Origin: JACVRW01 sp963808545
Lineage (GTDB): Bacteria > Actinomycetota > Thermoleophilia > Solirubrobacterales > Thermoleophilaceae
Assembly (NCBI GenBank): GCA_963808545.1
Contig: CAWEGB010000015.1
Span: 1-64,000, forward strand
Direction: 5' to 3'
Length of the DNA: 64,000 nt
Shown piece after piece: positions 17,579 to 26,450 of the stretch. The stretch's first letter is position 1. The number at the start of each line of letters is the position of its first letter. The position numbers were made by a program, and so were the translations under genes. The notes below the pieces were generated by a model. That model did no database searches and was not told where the DNA came from. It saw only the letters and a program-made list of their open reading frames with translations.

Positions 17579-18433
17579 ATGACCAACCACGTCACCTCCC
17601 GGGCCGTCCTGATCACCGGCTGCTCGACCGGCATCGGCCGCGCCACCGCCCAGCGCCTGGCAGTCGCCGGCCACACCGTCTACGCCACCGCACGCAGGGC
17701 CGATGCGATCTCGGATCTTGAGGGAGCGGGCTGCCGCACGCTCGCGCTCGACGTGACCGACGAGGCCTCGATGCAGGCGGCGGTTGAGCAGGTGGTGGCC
17801 GAGCAGGGGGCCGTCGGGGTGCTCGTGAACAACGCCGGCTATTCCCAGTCGGGAGCCATCGAGACGATCGAGATGGACGACGTGCGGCGCCAGTTCGAGA
17901 CCAACGTGTTCGGGCTGATGCGAATGTGCCAGCTGGTGTTGCCGGGCATGCGCGATCAGGGCTACGGGCGAATCGTGAACATCAGCTCGATGGGCGCGAA
18001 CTTCACCTTCCCAGGCGGAGGCATCTATCACGCCACCAAATACGCGGTGGAGGCGATCAGCGACGCGCTGCGCTTCGAGGTCAAGGGCTTCGGCGTGGAC
18101 GTGGTCGTCATCCAGCCCGGACTGATCCGGACGGAGTTCGGGGGCACCGCAGCGGCCGAGGTCCAGACCGGCGACGGCCCCTACGCCGAGTTCAACGCCT
18201 CGGTGGCCAAGAGCACCAAGGAGGTGTACGAGAAGGGGCCGGTGTCCCGGCTCGGCGGCGGGCCGGGGACCGTGGCCAAGGCGATCGAACGCGCGATCAC
18301 CGCTGGCAAACCGAAGATCCGCTACCGCGTGACCCCCTCCGCGCATCTGCTGATCCGCCAGCGCAGCCTGATGACAGACGGGATGTGGGACCGCTTCGTG
18401 GCGTCCCAGTTTCCCCGGCCCGGCAAGAGCTGA
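17579..18433 (+). CDS. Short-chain dehydrogenase/reductase
   Basis: 284 residues, classical SDR length. Nucleotide motif TGCSTGIG (13-20), NNAG (84-87), catalytic Y150 and K154 in YHATK, with S136/S137 before them. The cofactor is probably NADP(H) given the basic ARR after the second strand. The C-terminus (RVTPSAHLLIRQRSLM) resembles oxidoreductases acting on lipophilic substrates, but the substrate is unknown. First of four plus-strand genes with short gaps (3, 3 and -4 bp), so it heads an operon with the SRPBCC, TIM-barrel and budA genes. Confidence 0.9.
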   Translation: MTNHVTSRAVLITGCSTGIGRATAQRLAVAGHTVYATARRADAISDLEGAGCRTLALDVTDEASMQAAVEQVVAEQGAVGVLVNNAGYSQSGAIETIEMDDVRRQFETNVFGLMRMCQLVLPGMRDQGYGRIVNISSMGANFTFPGGGIYHATKYAVEAISDALRFEVKGFGVDVVVIQPGLIRTEFGGTAAAEVQTGDGPYAEFNASVAKSTKEVYEKGPVSRLGGGPGTVAKAIERAITAGKPKIRYRVTPSAHLLIRQRSLMTDGMWDRFVASQFPRPGKS

Positions 18434-18436
18434 GCC

Positions 18437-18922
18437 ATGTCCCCGGCGACGACCGGCAGTGCCGTTCGCTGGCCCGCCGGGCACCAGCCGGATGGCGCGC
18501 GCCTGCATCAGGCCAACCGCAGCAGCTCCTCTGCGGGCTGCGAGGCGATATTCGCCCGGCTGGTCCGGCCCGACCGCTGGCGCGACTTCTATCCCAACGC
18601 GTTACGCGTCCGCCACCGGGCCGGGCCCTGGCCCGAGCTGGCGCTCGGCAGCAGCTTCAGTTGGATCACCTTCGGCGCCCCGGTGACCACCGAGGTGACC
18701 GAATTCGAGCCTCCGCACCGGCTCGCCTGGACCGGCCGCGGCCTGGGCGCGGTCGGCCACCACGCCTGGCTCCTGAGCCCTACGGCCGGCGGTTGCGAGA
18801 TCCTCACCGAGGAGACCCAGCGCGGCGCGGCCATCGCGCTGCTCGGTCCGGTCCTGCGGCCGGCCGTGCGCCACTTCCATCAGCGCTGGGTCGACGGGGT
18901 CGCGCGGATCGCGGAGACGTAG
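18437..18922 (+). CDS. SRPBCC-fold protein
   Basis: 161 residues. EAIFARLVRPDRWRDFYP at the front and VTEFEPPHRLAWTGRGLG in the middle fit the START/polyketide-cyclase-like (SRPBCC) fold, which binds hydrophobic ligands in a deep cavity. C-terminal helix RPAVRHFHQRWVDGVARI is typical. It begins 3 bp after the SDR stop and may act on or carry the same substrate (inference). Confidence 0.75.
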   Translation: MSPATTGSAVRWPAGHQPDGARLHQANRSSSSAGCEAIFARLVRPDRWRDFYPNALRVRHRAGPWPELALGSSFSWITFGAPVTTEVTEFEPPHRLAWTGRGLGAVGHHAWLLSPTAGGCEILTEETQRGAAIALLGPVLRPAVRHFHQRWVDGVARIAET

Positions 18923-18925
18923 CCG

Positions 18926-20125
18926 GTGGCTCTGATCTCACGCCAGGTCGTCCCCCTGCTGACCGTCGTGGCCGCCGGCCTCTGCGCGGCGCCGGTCTCG
19001 GCGGTCCCGTGGGACCGCGGCGGCGCGATCCCGCCGTCGCAGACACCCTCGCCGCGGCACCCCGATCCCCACTGCCTGGAAAGCTACGCCGACGATCCGC
19101 CGGCCGGCGGGCCGCGCGTTCGTTTCGGCGTCGGGCCGCGGCTGGCCGGCGAGGGCGGCACGCAGCAGACCGTCCCCACCGTCCGTGAGGACCCCGCCGA
19201 GCGCGACGCCGCCGTGCGACGGCTCGCGGGCCATCGCTTCTTTGCCGTGCGCCTGAACCGCCTCTTCATGGAGGACGGCCTGACCGGCATCAGGCGCTTC
19301 GAGCGCCTGGCGCGCCGCTTCGCGCGCCAGGGCCTCGAGGTGGAGCTGCAGGTGCGCTACCACCCGGCGCCCACCGACGACGGGAACATCGCGAAGTGGC
19401 TGCGCTTCGTGCGGCGTGTGGTGCGTGAGTTCGGTCCGATCCGGCGCGTGACCGGCCTGCAGATCACGAACGAGGTCAACGTCGGCTTCTCGCCGAACAC
19501 CTCCGACGGGGCCTACCGGTCCGCGGTGGAGGCCCTCGTCGAGGGCGTGGTGGCGGCCAAGCGCGAGTCCCGGCGGCTGGGCCACGACCATCAGGCGATC
19601 GGCTTCAACTACGCCTGGCGCTTCGACTTCGCCGACCCCGCGAACGACTCGCGCTTCTGGGAAGCCGTGGGCCGGCGGGGCGGGCGCCGGCTGCGCCGTC
19701 ACACCGACTGGGTCGGGGTGGACCTCTACCCGGGCACCTTCACGCCCGGGCTCCTCTTCCCCGCGCGCATCCACGACTTCGGCGACGCCTTCCTCGAGGG
19801 CATCGCGCAGACCCGCGAGTGCTTCATGCCCAGGGCGGGATTCAGCGGCCGCACGCCGCTGCGCATCGAGGAGACCGGCTACGGCACCGGCCCGGGCCGC
19901 TCGGAGGCCGACCAGGCCGAGGCCACGCGCGAGTTCGCCCGCGCCGCCCACCGCTACCGCGGCAGCTACGGCATCACGGACTTCCGCTTCTTCGGCCTGC
20001 GCGACAACAACAGCTCCGGGCCCAGCTTCCAGCAGCACTTCGGACTGCTGCGCGACGACTACTCGCGCAAGCCTGCCTTCGAGGTCTACCGGAGGGCCGT
20101 GGCCCGCTACGGCGCGCCGAGATGA
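18926..20125 (+). CDS. Secreted TIM-barrel glycosidase-like protein
   Basis: About 399 residues with an N-terminal signal peptide (LLTVVAAGLCAAPVSA). The body has the feel of a clan-A glycoside hydrolase: GLQITNEVNV carries a Glu after Asn, as the acid/base pair NE, and RIEETGYGTGPG later carries a Glu where the nucleophile would be. No CAZy family can be assigned by eye. GTG start 18926 follows the SRPBCC stop by 3 bp, and the stop overlaps budA by 4 bp. A second protein of the same general type lies at 46175. Confidence 0.6.
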   Translation: MALISRQVVPLLTVVAAGLCAAPVSAVPWDRGGAIPPSQTPSPRHPDPHCLESYADDPPAGGPRVRFGVGPRLAGEGGTQQTVPTVREDPAERDAAVRRLAGHRFFAVRLNRLFMEDGLTGIRRFERLARRFARQGLEVELQVRYHPAPTDDGNIAKWLRFVRRVVREFGPIRRVTGLQITNEVNVGFSPNTSDGAYRSAVEALVEGVVAAKRESRRLGHDHQAIGFNYAWRFDFADPANDSRFWEAVGRRGGRRLRRHTDWVGVDLYPGTFTPGLLFPARIHDFGDAFLEGIAQTRECFMPRAGFSGRTPLRIEETGYGTGPGRSEADQAEATREFARAAHRYRGSYGITDFRFFGLRDNNSSGPSFQQHFGLLRDDYSRKPAFEVYRRAVARYGAPR

Positions 20126-20922
20126 GCATCGACGAAGGGCTGGTGAAGGCCCTGCACGTCGAGGCGCTGCGCAGGAACGCGGTCCACGACGAGCACGAGC
20201 CCCATGTGATCTTCCAGACCTCGACCATCGACGCGCTCCTCGACGGCGCCTACGACGGCGACATCAGCTTCGGCGAGCTTCACGGGCACGGCGACCTCGG
20301 TCTCGGCACGCTGGACGCGTGCGACGGCGAGATGGTGGCCCTCGACGGCGAGTTCTTCCAGGCCGCGGTGGACGGGACGGTGCGCCGGGTGGCGGACGAG
20401 GAGCGGACGCCCTTCGCCCTGGTGATCTTCTTCGACCCCGATGTCCGGTTCTCGGTGACGAGCCCGCTCGACCACGACGAGCTGCTCGGCCTGCTCGACT
20501 CTCGCCTGCCGGCCGGCGGCGCCTGCCATGCCGTGCGCGTGGACGGCCGCTTCGATCGCGTGAAGGTGCGTTCGGTGCCCCGCCAGCACAAGCCCTACCC
20601 GCCGCTGGCGGAGGTGGCCGCCCAGCAGCGGGTGTTCGTGCTCGAGGACGTGAGCGGCACGATCGTCGGCTTCCGCTTTCCCGACTACGCCGCCGGCCTC
20701 AACGTCTCCGGGTACCACCTGCACTTCATCACCGGCGACCGCTCGGCCGGGGGCCACGTGCTCGACTGCCGCGTGCGCGACGGAGACATCGCCCTCGACC
20801 ACTCCTCGGACCTGCACCTCGAGCTGCCGCCCGGTGTCGAGCTCGAGACACCGGGCGCAGCCTCCTCGAGGCGAGATCTCCTCGAGGAGATCGAGGGTGA
20901 CCCCGCTAGTGGCGGAGCTTGA
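20122..20922 (+). CDS. budA: Alpha-acetolactate decarboxylase
   Basis: Converts 2-acetolactate to acetoin with release of CO2 (EC 4.1.1.5), in the cytoplasm. 266 residues. The three zinc ligands are H199, H201 (GYHLHFI) and H212 (GGHVLDC), with the same 2- and 11-residue spacing as in the Brevibacillus enzyme. VPRQHKPYPPL and GDLGLGTLDACDGEM are family hallmarks. Coupled to the preceding secreted protein by ATGA overlap. No acetolactate synthase or acetoin reductase is in the window, so it may divert acetolactate from branched-chain amino acid synthesis. Confidence 0.93.
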   Translation: MSIDEGLVKALHVEALRRNAVHDEHEPHVIFQTSTIDALLDGAYDGDISFGELHGHGDLGLGTLDACDGEMVALDGEFFQAAVDGTVRRVADEERTPFALVIFFDPDVRFSVTSPLDHDELLGLLDSRLPAGGACHAVRVDGRFDRVKVRSVPRQHKPYPPLAEVAAQQRVFVLEDVSGTIVGFRFPDYAAGLNVSGYHLHFITGDRSAGGHVLDCRVRDGDIALDHSSDLHLELPPGVELETPGAASSRRDLLEEIEGDPASGGA

Positions 20923-22024
20923 CCCGCACGACCTCCCCGACGCCCGCGGCGGCTCCGTAGTTCGAGATGTATGCGTGACCCCGCCGGTCGATGGCCAGAC
21001 CGGTCGGGAACACCAGGCCCTCACCCACCACCGTCGTGATCGAGCCGTCGCGGTTCACTCGCTTGAGCGCGCCGACCGGAACGTCCGCCATCAGGCTGTT
21101 GCTGGCGATCTCGAGCACGTACAGACGCCCGTCGGGACCGAACGCGATGTCGCTGATGTTGGTGAAGCCCCCGGCCACGACCTCGGGCTCCGACCCGCGC
21201 CGGTCCACGCGGTAGACGTTCGCGCCGCCCACCGGGAACGGGAAGCCCGTGAGCTGACCCACGTAGTAGTCACGGTCTGGCCCCACCACCACCGAGGTGG
21301 GCACGGCGTCCATGGGGAAGGTCGGCGGAGCCGGCGGCCCGGGCGGAGGCACGAGGCGGTCCGGGAAGACGGCCAGCGTGGAGATCCGCCCACGCGGTCC
21401 CACGCGCACGAGGCTGTTGCCGCCCGCGTCGGCCACGACCGAGCTGAAGAACTTCGCCACCACCGAGTTGGGGTTGCTGTCCGCGCCATCGGCGTCCGGA
21501 TCGGCCGAGCTCTCGTACGCGGCGAGGTCCGCTATCGGACGAGCACCGCCGTAGGGCGAGACCTTGAACAGCTGTCCGAACAGCGGCCCGAGCGGACCGA
21601 GAGCCGCCCGCTGCTCGGCCGGGCCGCCGAGGCCGACGACCATCCGGACGTTGCCGAGCGGGCCGATCGAGATGTCCTGAGGGCCGGTGGCCGCTTCGCC
21701 GTTGGCCGGCGCCAGCGAGGGCAGCCCGCTCAGCACGCGGCGCTGGTCGCCGTGCCGGATGCGGGTGACCGCTCCCGTGGCGCCCACGCATTCCTCGCCG
21801 CTCTCCGGTCCCTCCGGTCCCTGGCGACAGGGCCCCGTGCCGCCGCGGCCCGCCTCGGTCACGTAGACGGCGCCGTGGCGTCCGATGTCCAGCCCGCGCG
21901 GGTTGTCGAGGCCCTCGGCCACCACCTTCAGCTCCGGTGGGCCGCCCGCCACCGCGGGCACGGCTGAGGCGAGCAGAGCAGCGCACGCGACGAGCACGGC
22001 GAGCACGTTCCGGCGGAGCGACAT
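20906..22024 (-). CDS. ScyD/ScyE-like secreted propeller protein
   Basis: 372 residues with a signal peptide (VLVACAALLASAVPAVA). The rest is an NHL/SMP30-type beta-propeller: GLDNPRGLDIGRHGAVYV, ATGPQDISIGPLGNVRMV, FTNISDIAFGPDGRLYVLE and VFPTGLAIDRRGHAYISNY. It matches the ScyD/ScyE family, named for a cyanobacterial scytonemin cluster but widespread elsewhere; no enzymatic function can be claimed. Convergent with budA with a 17-bp overlap at the 3' ends. Confidence 0.85.
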   Translation of the reverse strand: MSLRRNVLAVLVACAALLASAVPAVAGGPPELKVVAEGLDNPRGLDIGRHGAVYVTEAGRGGTGPCRQGPEGPESGEECVGATGAVTRIRHGDQRRVLSGLPSLAPANGEAATGPQDISIGPLGNVRMVVGLGGPAEQRAALGPLGPLFGQLFKVSPYGGARPIADLAAYESSADPDADGADSNPNSVVAKFFSSVVADAGGNSLVRVGPRGRISTLAVFPDRLVPPPGPPAPPTFPMDAVPTSVVVGPDRDYYVGQLTGFPFPVGGANVYRVDRRGSEPEVVAGGFTNISDIAFGPDGRLYVLEIASNSLMADVPVGALKRVNRDGSITTVVGEGLVFPTGLAIDRRGHAYISNYGAAAGVGEVVRVKLRH

Positions 22025-22113
22025 GGAGGGCCTTTCGCTACGGGGGCAGTCCGGTGCGCGCGATGATTGCAGAGCTTCCCCGCGAAAGCCAGTGCGATTT
22101 CTGGACGATGCTC

Positions 22114-23904
22114 CTAGCGCGTGAGGCCCACGCGGCGCCGCACGCTGCGGGCGTTCCCAGCAGCGTCTTCACCCCGCGCTTCAAGCGTCACGCGGGCGGA
22201 TCCGAGGCGGCGCAGGGTCACCCGCGCGCGGCGGCCGAAGCGGAGCGTCACCCGGCGAGAGCGCGTGGGTGCAATGCGGACGCTGCGAAGCGAGACCGCG
22301 CGGCCGCTGCGAGAGCGCCCGGCGCGGCGTGCCTCCCGCGAGCCGAGCAGGACCCGAAGCCGCACCGAGCACGACTCGCTGCAGACCACGCGCAGCGTCA
22401 GGCCGCGACGCAGCACCCGCGCGAGCGACAGGCGGCGCTTCGCCTTGAGGCTGATGGTCGGAGCGGAGCGGTCGAGCGCCGGCGCGGGCGCCTGAACCGG
22501 GGGCGCGGGCGCCCGTGGCGGGGCCGCCGGCTGTGGCGCCGGCGTTGGTGCCGGGGGCGGCGTGGTGGGAGCGCCGGCGCCGAGGCTGCCCGGCGCGGCC
22601 ACCTCGACCGATCGCCTCACGTCGAGTCGTCCGCCGGAAGCGACCCGCCCGGCGAGGGAGCTCAGCGGATCGACGCCGCCGAGCAGCCCTGCTCGCAGCT
22701 CGGCGACGGTCAGTGCCGGCCGGGCGGCCAGCAACAGCGCCGCGGTTCCTGCGACATGCGGAGTGGCCATCGAGGTTCCGTCGGAATAGGCGTAGCGGCT
22801 GTCGAGCCAGGTGCTCAGGATGTCCTCCCCGGGTGCCGCCAGGTCAACCGAGCCGGCGCCGTAGTTGGAGAAGTCCGACAGCTGGTCGAGCCGGTTGGTC
22901 GCGGCCACGCAGACCACGTTGGCCAGCGGATAGGAGCACGGGTACTGCGGTGTGCGGTCGTTGTCGTCGCCCACCCCGTCGGCGCCGCCGTTGCCGGCGG
23001 CCACCACGAACAGCACCCCGGATGCCGCCGCGATGGCGTCCTCCTCGGCACGAGAGAACGACGAGGCGCCGAGGCTGGCGTTGACGATGCGGATCCCCTT
23101 GGCGGCGGCGTAGTTGTAGGCCCTCACGACATCGGCCACGGTGCCGGTCCCGTTCTGGGCGAGCACGCGCAGAGCCAGCAGCCGCGTGCCCCAGCTCGTG
23201 CCGGCCACGCCGCGCGCGTTGTTGCTTCGCGCGCCCACGGTGCCCGCCACGTGCGTGCCGTGGCCGTTGAGATCGGTTGGGTCGCCGTCCGCTCCCACCC
23301 AGTCCCATCCGCGGACGTCGTCCACCAGCCCGTTGCCGTCGTCGTCGACCCGGTTGGCCTCACGACCGGCGCCGGACTCGCCCGGGTTGGACCAGCTCGA
23401 TCCCGTCAGATCGGGATGTGTGAGCTGCACGCCCGAGTCGACGACGGCCACCGTGGTGGCCGGGCTGCCCGTGGTGATGTCCCAGGCGGCGACCGCGTTG
23501 ATGTCGGCTCCCGCGAGCCCGCCGCTCTGCCCGGTGTTCTGGAAGGCCCACTGCGACCCGAAGAACGAGTCACTCGGGCGCAGGAACGAGCGCCGGTAGA
23601 AGTTGGGCTCCGCGTAGGCCACGCCGTCGGCCCGCTCGAGCGCGCGCTCGGCGGCCGCGGTCGTCTGACCGGCATCGACCTCCACCACCTGGAGCCCGCG
23701 CACTGGCAGCCGCTCGGCGAAGCCGACCTGTGCGCGCTCTCTGATGTCCGCTCGCTCGCCGGCGTCCGCCGTCGCGGCGAAGCGCACGATCAGCTCGCCG
23801 GGAGCCGCGTCGGCCTGAGCCTGCGCCTGCGCCGGGGCAGCGAGAGCCAGCCCGGCCACGAGGGCGAGCAGGTACGCGTGGGATTTGGACAGGGAAAGTG
23901 GCAC
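22114..23904 (-). CDS. Secreted subtilisin-like serine protease (S8)
   Basis: 596 residues. Signal peptide about 1-28, an I9-like propeptide about 35-105, and a peptidase S8 domain about 130-430. Catalytic triad D156 (VAVVDSGVQ), H215 (NGHGTHVAG) and S378 (GTSMATPHVAG), with oxyanion N305 (AAGNG). A Pro/Ala-rich linker (about 440-480) leads to a basic, Arg-rich beta domain, probably for wall binding. A calcium-type loop VDDDGNGLVDD lies at 186-196. Likely an extracellular protease. Start GTG 23904. Transcribed alone, with 66 bp to the SDR gene. Confidence 0.93.
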   Translation of the reverse strand: MPLSLSKSHAYLLALVAGLALAAPAQAQAQADAAPGELIVRFAATADAGERADIRERAQVGFAERLPVRGLQVVEVDAGQTTAAAERALERADGVAYAEPNFYRRSFLRPSDSFFGSQWAFQNTGQSGGLAGADINAVAAWDITTGSPATTVAVVDSGVQLTHPDLTGSSWSNPGESGAGREANRVDDDGNGLVDDVRGWDWVGADGDPTDLNGHGTHVAGTVGARSNNARGVAGTSWGTRLLALRVLAQNGTGTVADVVRAYNYAAAKGIRIVNASLGASSFSRAEEDAIAAASGVLFVVAAGNGGADGVGDDNDRTPQYPCSYPLANVVCVAATNRLDQLSDFSNYGAGSVDLAAPGEDILSTWLDSRYAYSDGTSMATPHVAGTAALLLAARPALTVAELRAGLLGGVDPLSSLAGRVASGGRLDVRRSVEVAAPGSLGAGAPTTPPPAPTPAPQPAAPPRAPAPPVQAPAPALDRSAPTISLKAKRRLSLARVLRRGLTLRVVCSESCSVRLRVLLGSREARRAGRSRSGRAVSLRSVRIAPTRSRRVTLRFGRRARVTLRRLGSARVTLEARGEDAAGNARSVRRRVGLTR

Positions 23905-23970
23905 GGCCCGCTGAATTGAGCTACCCCACTTGCATCGGCCGGTAACGGGCCCTACTTGAGGCCGCGATGC

Positions 23971-24690
23971 TCAGAACGTCGCCGTGAGGCCTCCGTCGAT
24001 GGTGACGGTCTGCCCGGCCACGTACGTGTTGGCCGGCCCGGCGAGCCACAGGATCAGCTCGGCCACCTCGTCGGGGGTGGCGCTGCGGCCCTGCGGGAGC
24101 CGGCCCTCGTCGATGTAGGTGCGCTTCAGCGGCTCGATCTGGAGCTCGTCCTCCCGAGTGGCCACGAAACCCGGTGCCACCGCGTTGACCAGAACACCGC
24201 TGCGCGCCAGCTCGAGTCCGAGCGTGCGCGTGGCCCCCTCGAGACCTGCCTTGGACGTGTCGTAGGCCAGCGCCTCACGGGCCGAGACCCGGGCGTGGAC
24301 GGAGGTGACGTTCACGATGCGCCCGTAGCCCCGCGCCGCCATGCCCGCGGCTGCGGCGGCCGCGAGCAGAATCGGCGCCTGCAGGTTGACGGCCAGGGTG
24401 TGGGCCAGCGCCCGAGGCGAGATGGTGGCCACGGGGGTCGGTTCGTGGATGCCGGCCACGTTGACGAGCGCGTCGAGTGGGCCGACCTCCTCTTCAGCGC
24501 GCCGCACGAGGTCGGACAGCGAGTCGAGCTCGGCCAGATCGGCCACCATCGCCGCGCCGCCGTTCGGAGCCTCGGCCGGTTCGCGGTCTACGCCGCATAC
24601 CCGAGCTCCCGCACCGGCCAACCGAGCGGCGGTGGACTGGCCGATGCCGTTGGCCGCCCCGGTCACCAGCACGCCACGACCCTCACGCAT
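23971..24690 (-). CDS. SDR-family oxidoreductase
   Basis: 239 residues. TGAANGIG (10-17), NVAG (77-80), S130, Y143 and K147 (YDTSK), and the C-terminal VAGQTVTIDGGLTATF, all typical of FabG-like SDRs. Asp at 35 after the second strand suggests NAD+. The start overlaps the LysR stop by 8 bp, so it lies in that regulator's operon. Substrate unknown. Confidence 0.9.
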   Translation of the reverse strand: MREGRGVLVTGAANGIGQSTAARLAGAGARVCGVDREPAEAPNGGAAMVADLAELDSLSDLVRRAEEEVGPLDALVNVAGIHEPTPVATISPRALAHTLAVNLQAPILLAAAAAAGMAARGYGRIVNVTSVHARVSAREALAYDTSKAGLEGATRTLGLELARSGVLVNAVAPGFVATREDELQIEPLKRTYIDEGRLPQGRSATPDEVAELILWLAGPANTYVAGQTVTIDGGLTATF

Positions 24691-25600
24691 GTCGGGATCC
24701 TCCCGCTTCCCGCGCCCCTCGCCGCAACGCCGCGAGCGTCGCGGCCAATGCGGGCCGGCGGGCCGAGCCGCGGCGGAGCAGCGCCGACAGCCGGCGGTGG
24801 GGCACGGGCGGGGCGATCTCGGCAAATCGGACCCCTGCGCTGTCCGACCGGTCGCACGCGAGGGCGGGCAGCATCCCGACCCCGAAGCCGGCGGCCGCCA
24901 GCGCCGTGTGCAGGACCGAGTCGTCCGCCCTGTGCGCGATCCGGGGGCTGAAGCCGGCCGCGCGGCACACCTGCTCGAGCATCGCGCCGAACTGCGTCCC
25001 GGGAAGGCCCGCGATCCAGCTCTCCTCATGCAGCGCCGACAGCTCCACGGGCTCTTCGCCCGGATGACCGGGCCCGAGCACCAGCAGGAGCGGTTCGCTC
25101 ATGAGCGGCCGGCTCTCCAGGCCGCCCGCCGGGGCCGCGGCCACGTCGTCGTAGCTCTCCGACACCAGCAGGTCGAGCTCGCCCGAACGCAGCAGCGGGA
25201 TGCCGTCCTCCGGCTCGTGCTCGCGGACCGTGCAGGAGAGCTCCGGGTGGCGCCGCACCAGACCTGCCACGGCCGGCACCACCAGCCCGGCGGCCGCGCT
25301 GGGGAACGCGCCGATCACCACGACGCCGCGCACGGTCCCCTCCTCCGCGGCCAGCTCGGCCTCCGCGGCGTCGAGCTCGGCGAGCACGCGGTCGGTGCGA
25401 GCCACCAGCGACCGCGCCGCAGGCGTCAGCCGCACCCGGCGCCCGTCGCGCTCGAGCAGCGGAACGCCGGCCTCGCGCTCGAGTCGCGTGAGCGACTGGG
25501 ACACCGCCGACGGCGTGTAGCCCACAACGCCGGCCACCCTCGAGATGGTGCCCTGTCGCGACAGCTCACTGAGCAGCCGCAGCCTCCGAACGTCGAGCAT
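24683..25600 (-). CDS. LysR-family regulator
   Basis: 305 residues. Winged helix at 1-60 (ISRVAGVVGYTPSAVSQSLT, VPLLERDGRRVRLTPAA), followed by a periplasmic-binding-type effector domain (about 90-295). First gene of a two-gene unit with the SDR, rather than divergent from its target as is usual for LysR. The 79-bp gap to the divergent membrane-protein gene at 25680 would hold its promoter. Confidence 0.9.
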   Translation of the reverse strand: MLDVRRLRLLSELSRQGTISRVAGVVGYTPSAVSQSLTRLEREAGVPLLERDGRRVRLTPAARSLVARTDRVLAELDAAEAELAAEEGTVRGVVVIGAFPSAAAGLVVPAVAGLVRRHPELSCTVREHEPEDGIPLLRSGELDLLVSESYDDVAAAPAGGLESRPLMSEPLLLVLGPGHPGEEPVELSALHEESWIAGLPGTQFGAMLEQVCRAAGFSPRIAHRADDSVLHTALAAAGFGVGMLPALACDRSDSAGVRFAEIAPPVPHRRLSALLRRGSARRPALAATLAALRRGAREAGGSRHA

Positions 25601-25679
25601 TGTTCAGCGCAGCTTACGCCGACCCCAAGTAACGGGTGCTTGTGCTTGCTCTCGACGCCCTCGATAATCCCGGTGACGC

Positions 25680-26372
25680 GTGGGTGCCCAGAAGACCACC
25701 GGACCTGGGCGTCGCCCGCCGGACCGTTACGAGCCCATGCCGGGGCTCGCCGCCCTGCCGCGGTGGCTCTGGAACAGGATGGGCCCGCGCGTGCGGGCCG
25801 GCGCCGCCATCGGCCTGCTCGTCGTCGTGGCCGGCGCGGTGGTGCTGGCGCTCGGCCTGCGCGGCGACGAGCAGGAGCGCGCCCGGACCGAGAGCGCCGA
25901 GCTGGCGAAGCTGCGAGAGGAGCGCGAGGCGCAATTGCTGGCCGCCCAGCGTCCTCGCTTCGCCCGCTCGAGCGCGGTGGCAGTGCCCGGCGCCGATCCG
26001 CAGGAGCGCCTGGCGGCCCGGGCGGCACTGCTCGACGAGCTCTCCGCCACCGTGCTGGCCGACGCGCGCCGAAGGGTCCGCACGGGGGCGCTCGACGGTC
26101 CCGTAAGGCGGGTCGAGTGCGAGGCGTTCCCTCGCACGGCCGAGCCGAGCGGCGCCGAGCTCGACCTGTCGCGGCGCCGGGGCCGCTACTTCTGCCTGGC
26201 CGTGACCTCCGCCGTGGAGCGCAGCGACGCGAGCACCGGGGTGACCCTGGGTCATCCCTACCGGGTGCTCGCCGACTTCGCCACCGGCCGCTTCGCCTAC
26301 TGCCAGGTGGCTGGCCGAGCCGACACGCCCGCCGACCCGCGGTTGACCACCCCGCCGGCCTGTGGCGGCTAG
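25680..26372 (+). CDS. Membrane-anchored protein of unknown function
   Basis: 230 residues. One helix (about 41-60, AAIGLLVVVAGAVVLALGL), a charged coiled region (ERARTESAELAKLREEREAQ), then an extracytoplasmic domain with three Cys (VRRVECEAFP, GRYFCLAVTS, RFAYCQVAG) that may form a disulfide. I know similar proteins from Solirubrobacterales without function. GTG start 25680. The stop codon lies in the left arm of the inverted repeat 26369-26450. Confidence 0.65.
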   Translation: MGAQKTTGPGRRPPDRYEPMPGLAALPRWLWNRMGPRVRAGAAIGLLVVVAGAVVLALGLRGDEQERARTESAELAKLREEREAQLLAAQRPRFARSSAVAVPGADPQERLAARAALLDELSATVLADARRRVRTGALDGPVRRVECEAFPRTAEPSGAELDLSRRRGRYFCLAVTSAVERSDASTGVTLGHPYRVLADFATGRFAYCQVAGRADTPADPRLTTPPACGG

Positions 26373-26450
26373 TGCCCTGAGTCGGAAGTTCGGCTTCAGC
26401 TTCCCGAGACGCCGGGAAGGTGCGCACGAAATGACGACTCAGGGCACTAG
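26369..26450. repeat. 82-bp element with 16-bp perfect inverted ends
   Basis: CTAGTGCCCTGAGTCG (26369-26384) and its exact complement CGACTCAGGGCACTAG (26435-26450) bracket a 50-base interior, which itself has a small hairpin CTTCCC/GGGAAG (26399-26404 with 26413-26418). The left arm holds the stop codon of the upstream gene, and the cupin's ATG lies 4 bp before the right arm, whose bases encode its residues 2-7. It may be a MITE-like mobile sequence ending in CTAG, or a terminator/attenuator between the genes. No second copy was noticed in the window. Confidence 0.7.

Noticed and set aside
17561..18508. Longer start for the LuxR/TPR gene
   Set aside because: The extra 316 residues are antisense to the SDR gene and have no homology-like features.
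20906..20922. Overlap of budA and the ScyD-like gene as an error
   Set aside because: Both C-termini look natural and short tail-to-tail overlaps are common, so it was kept as real.
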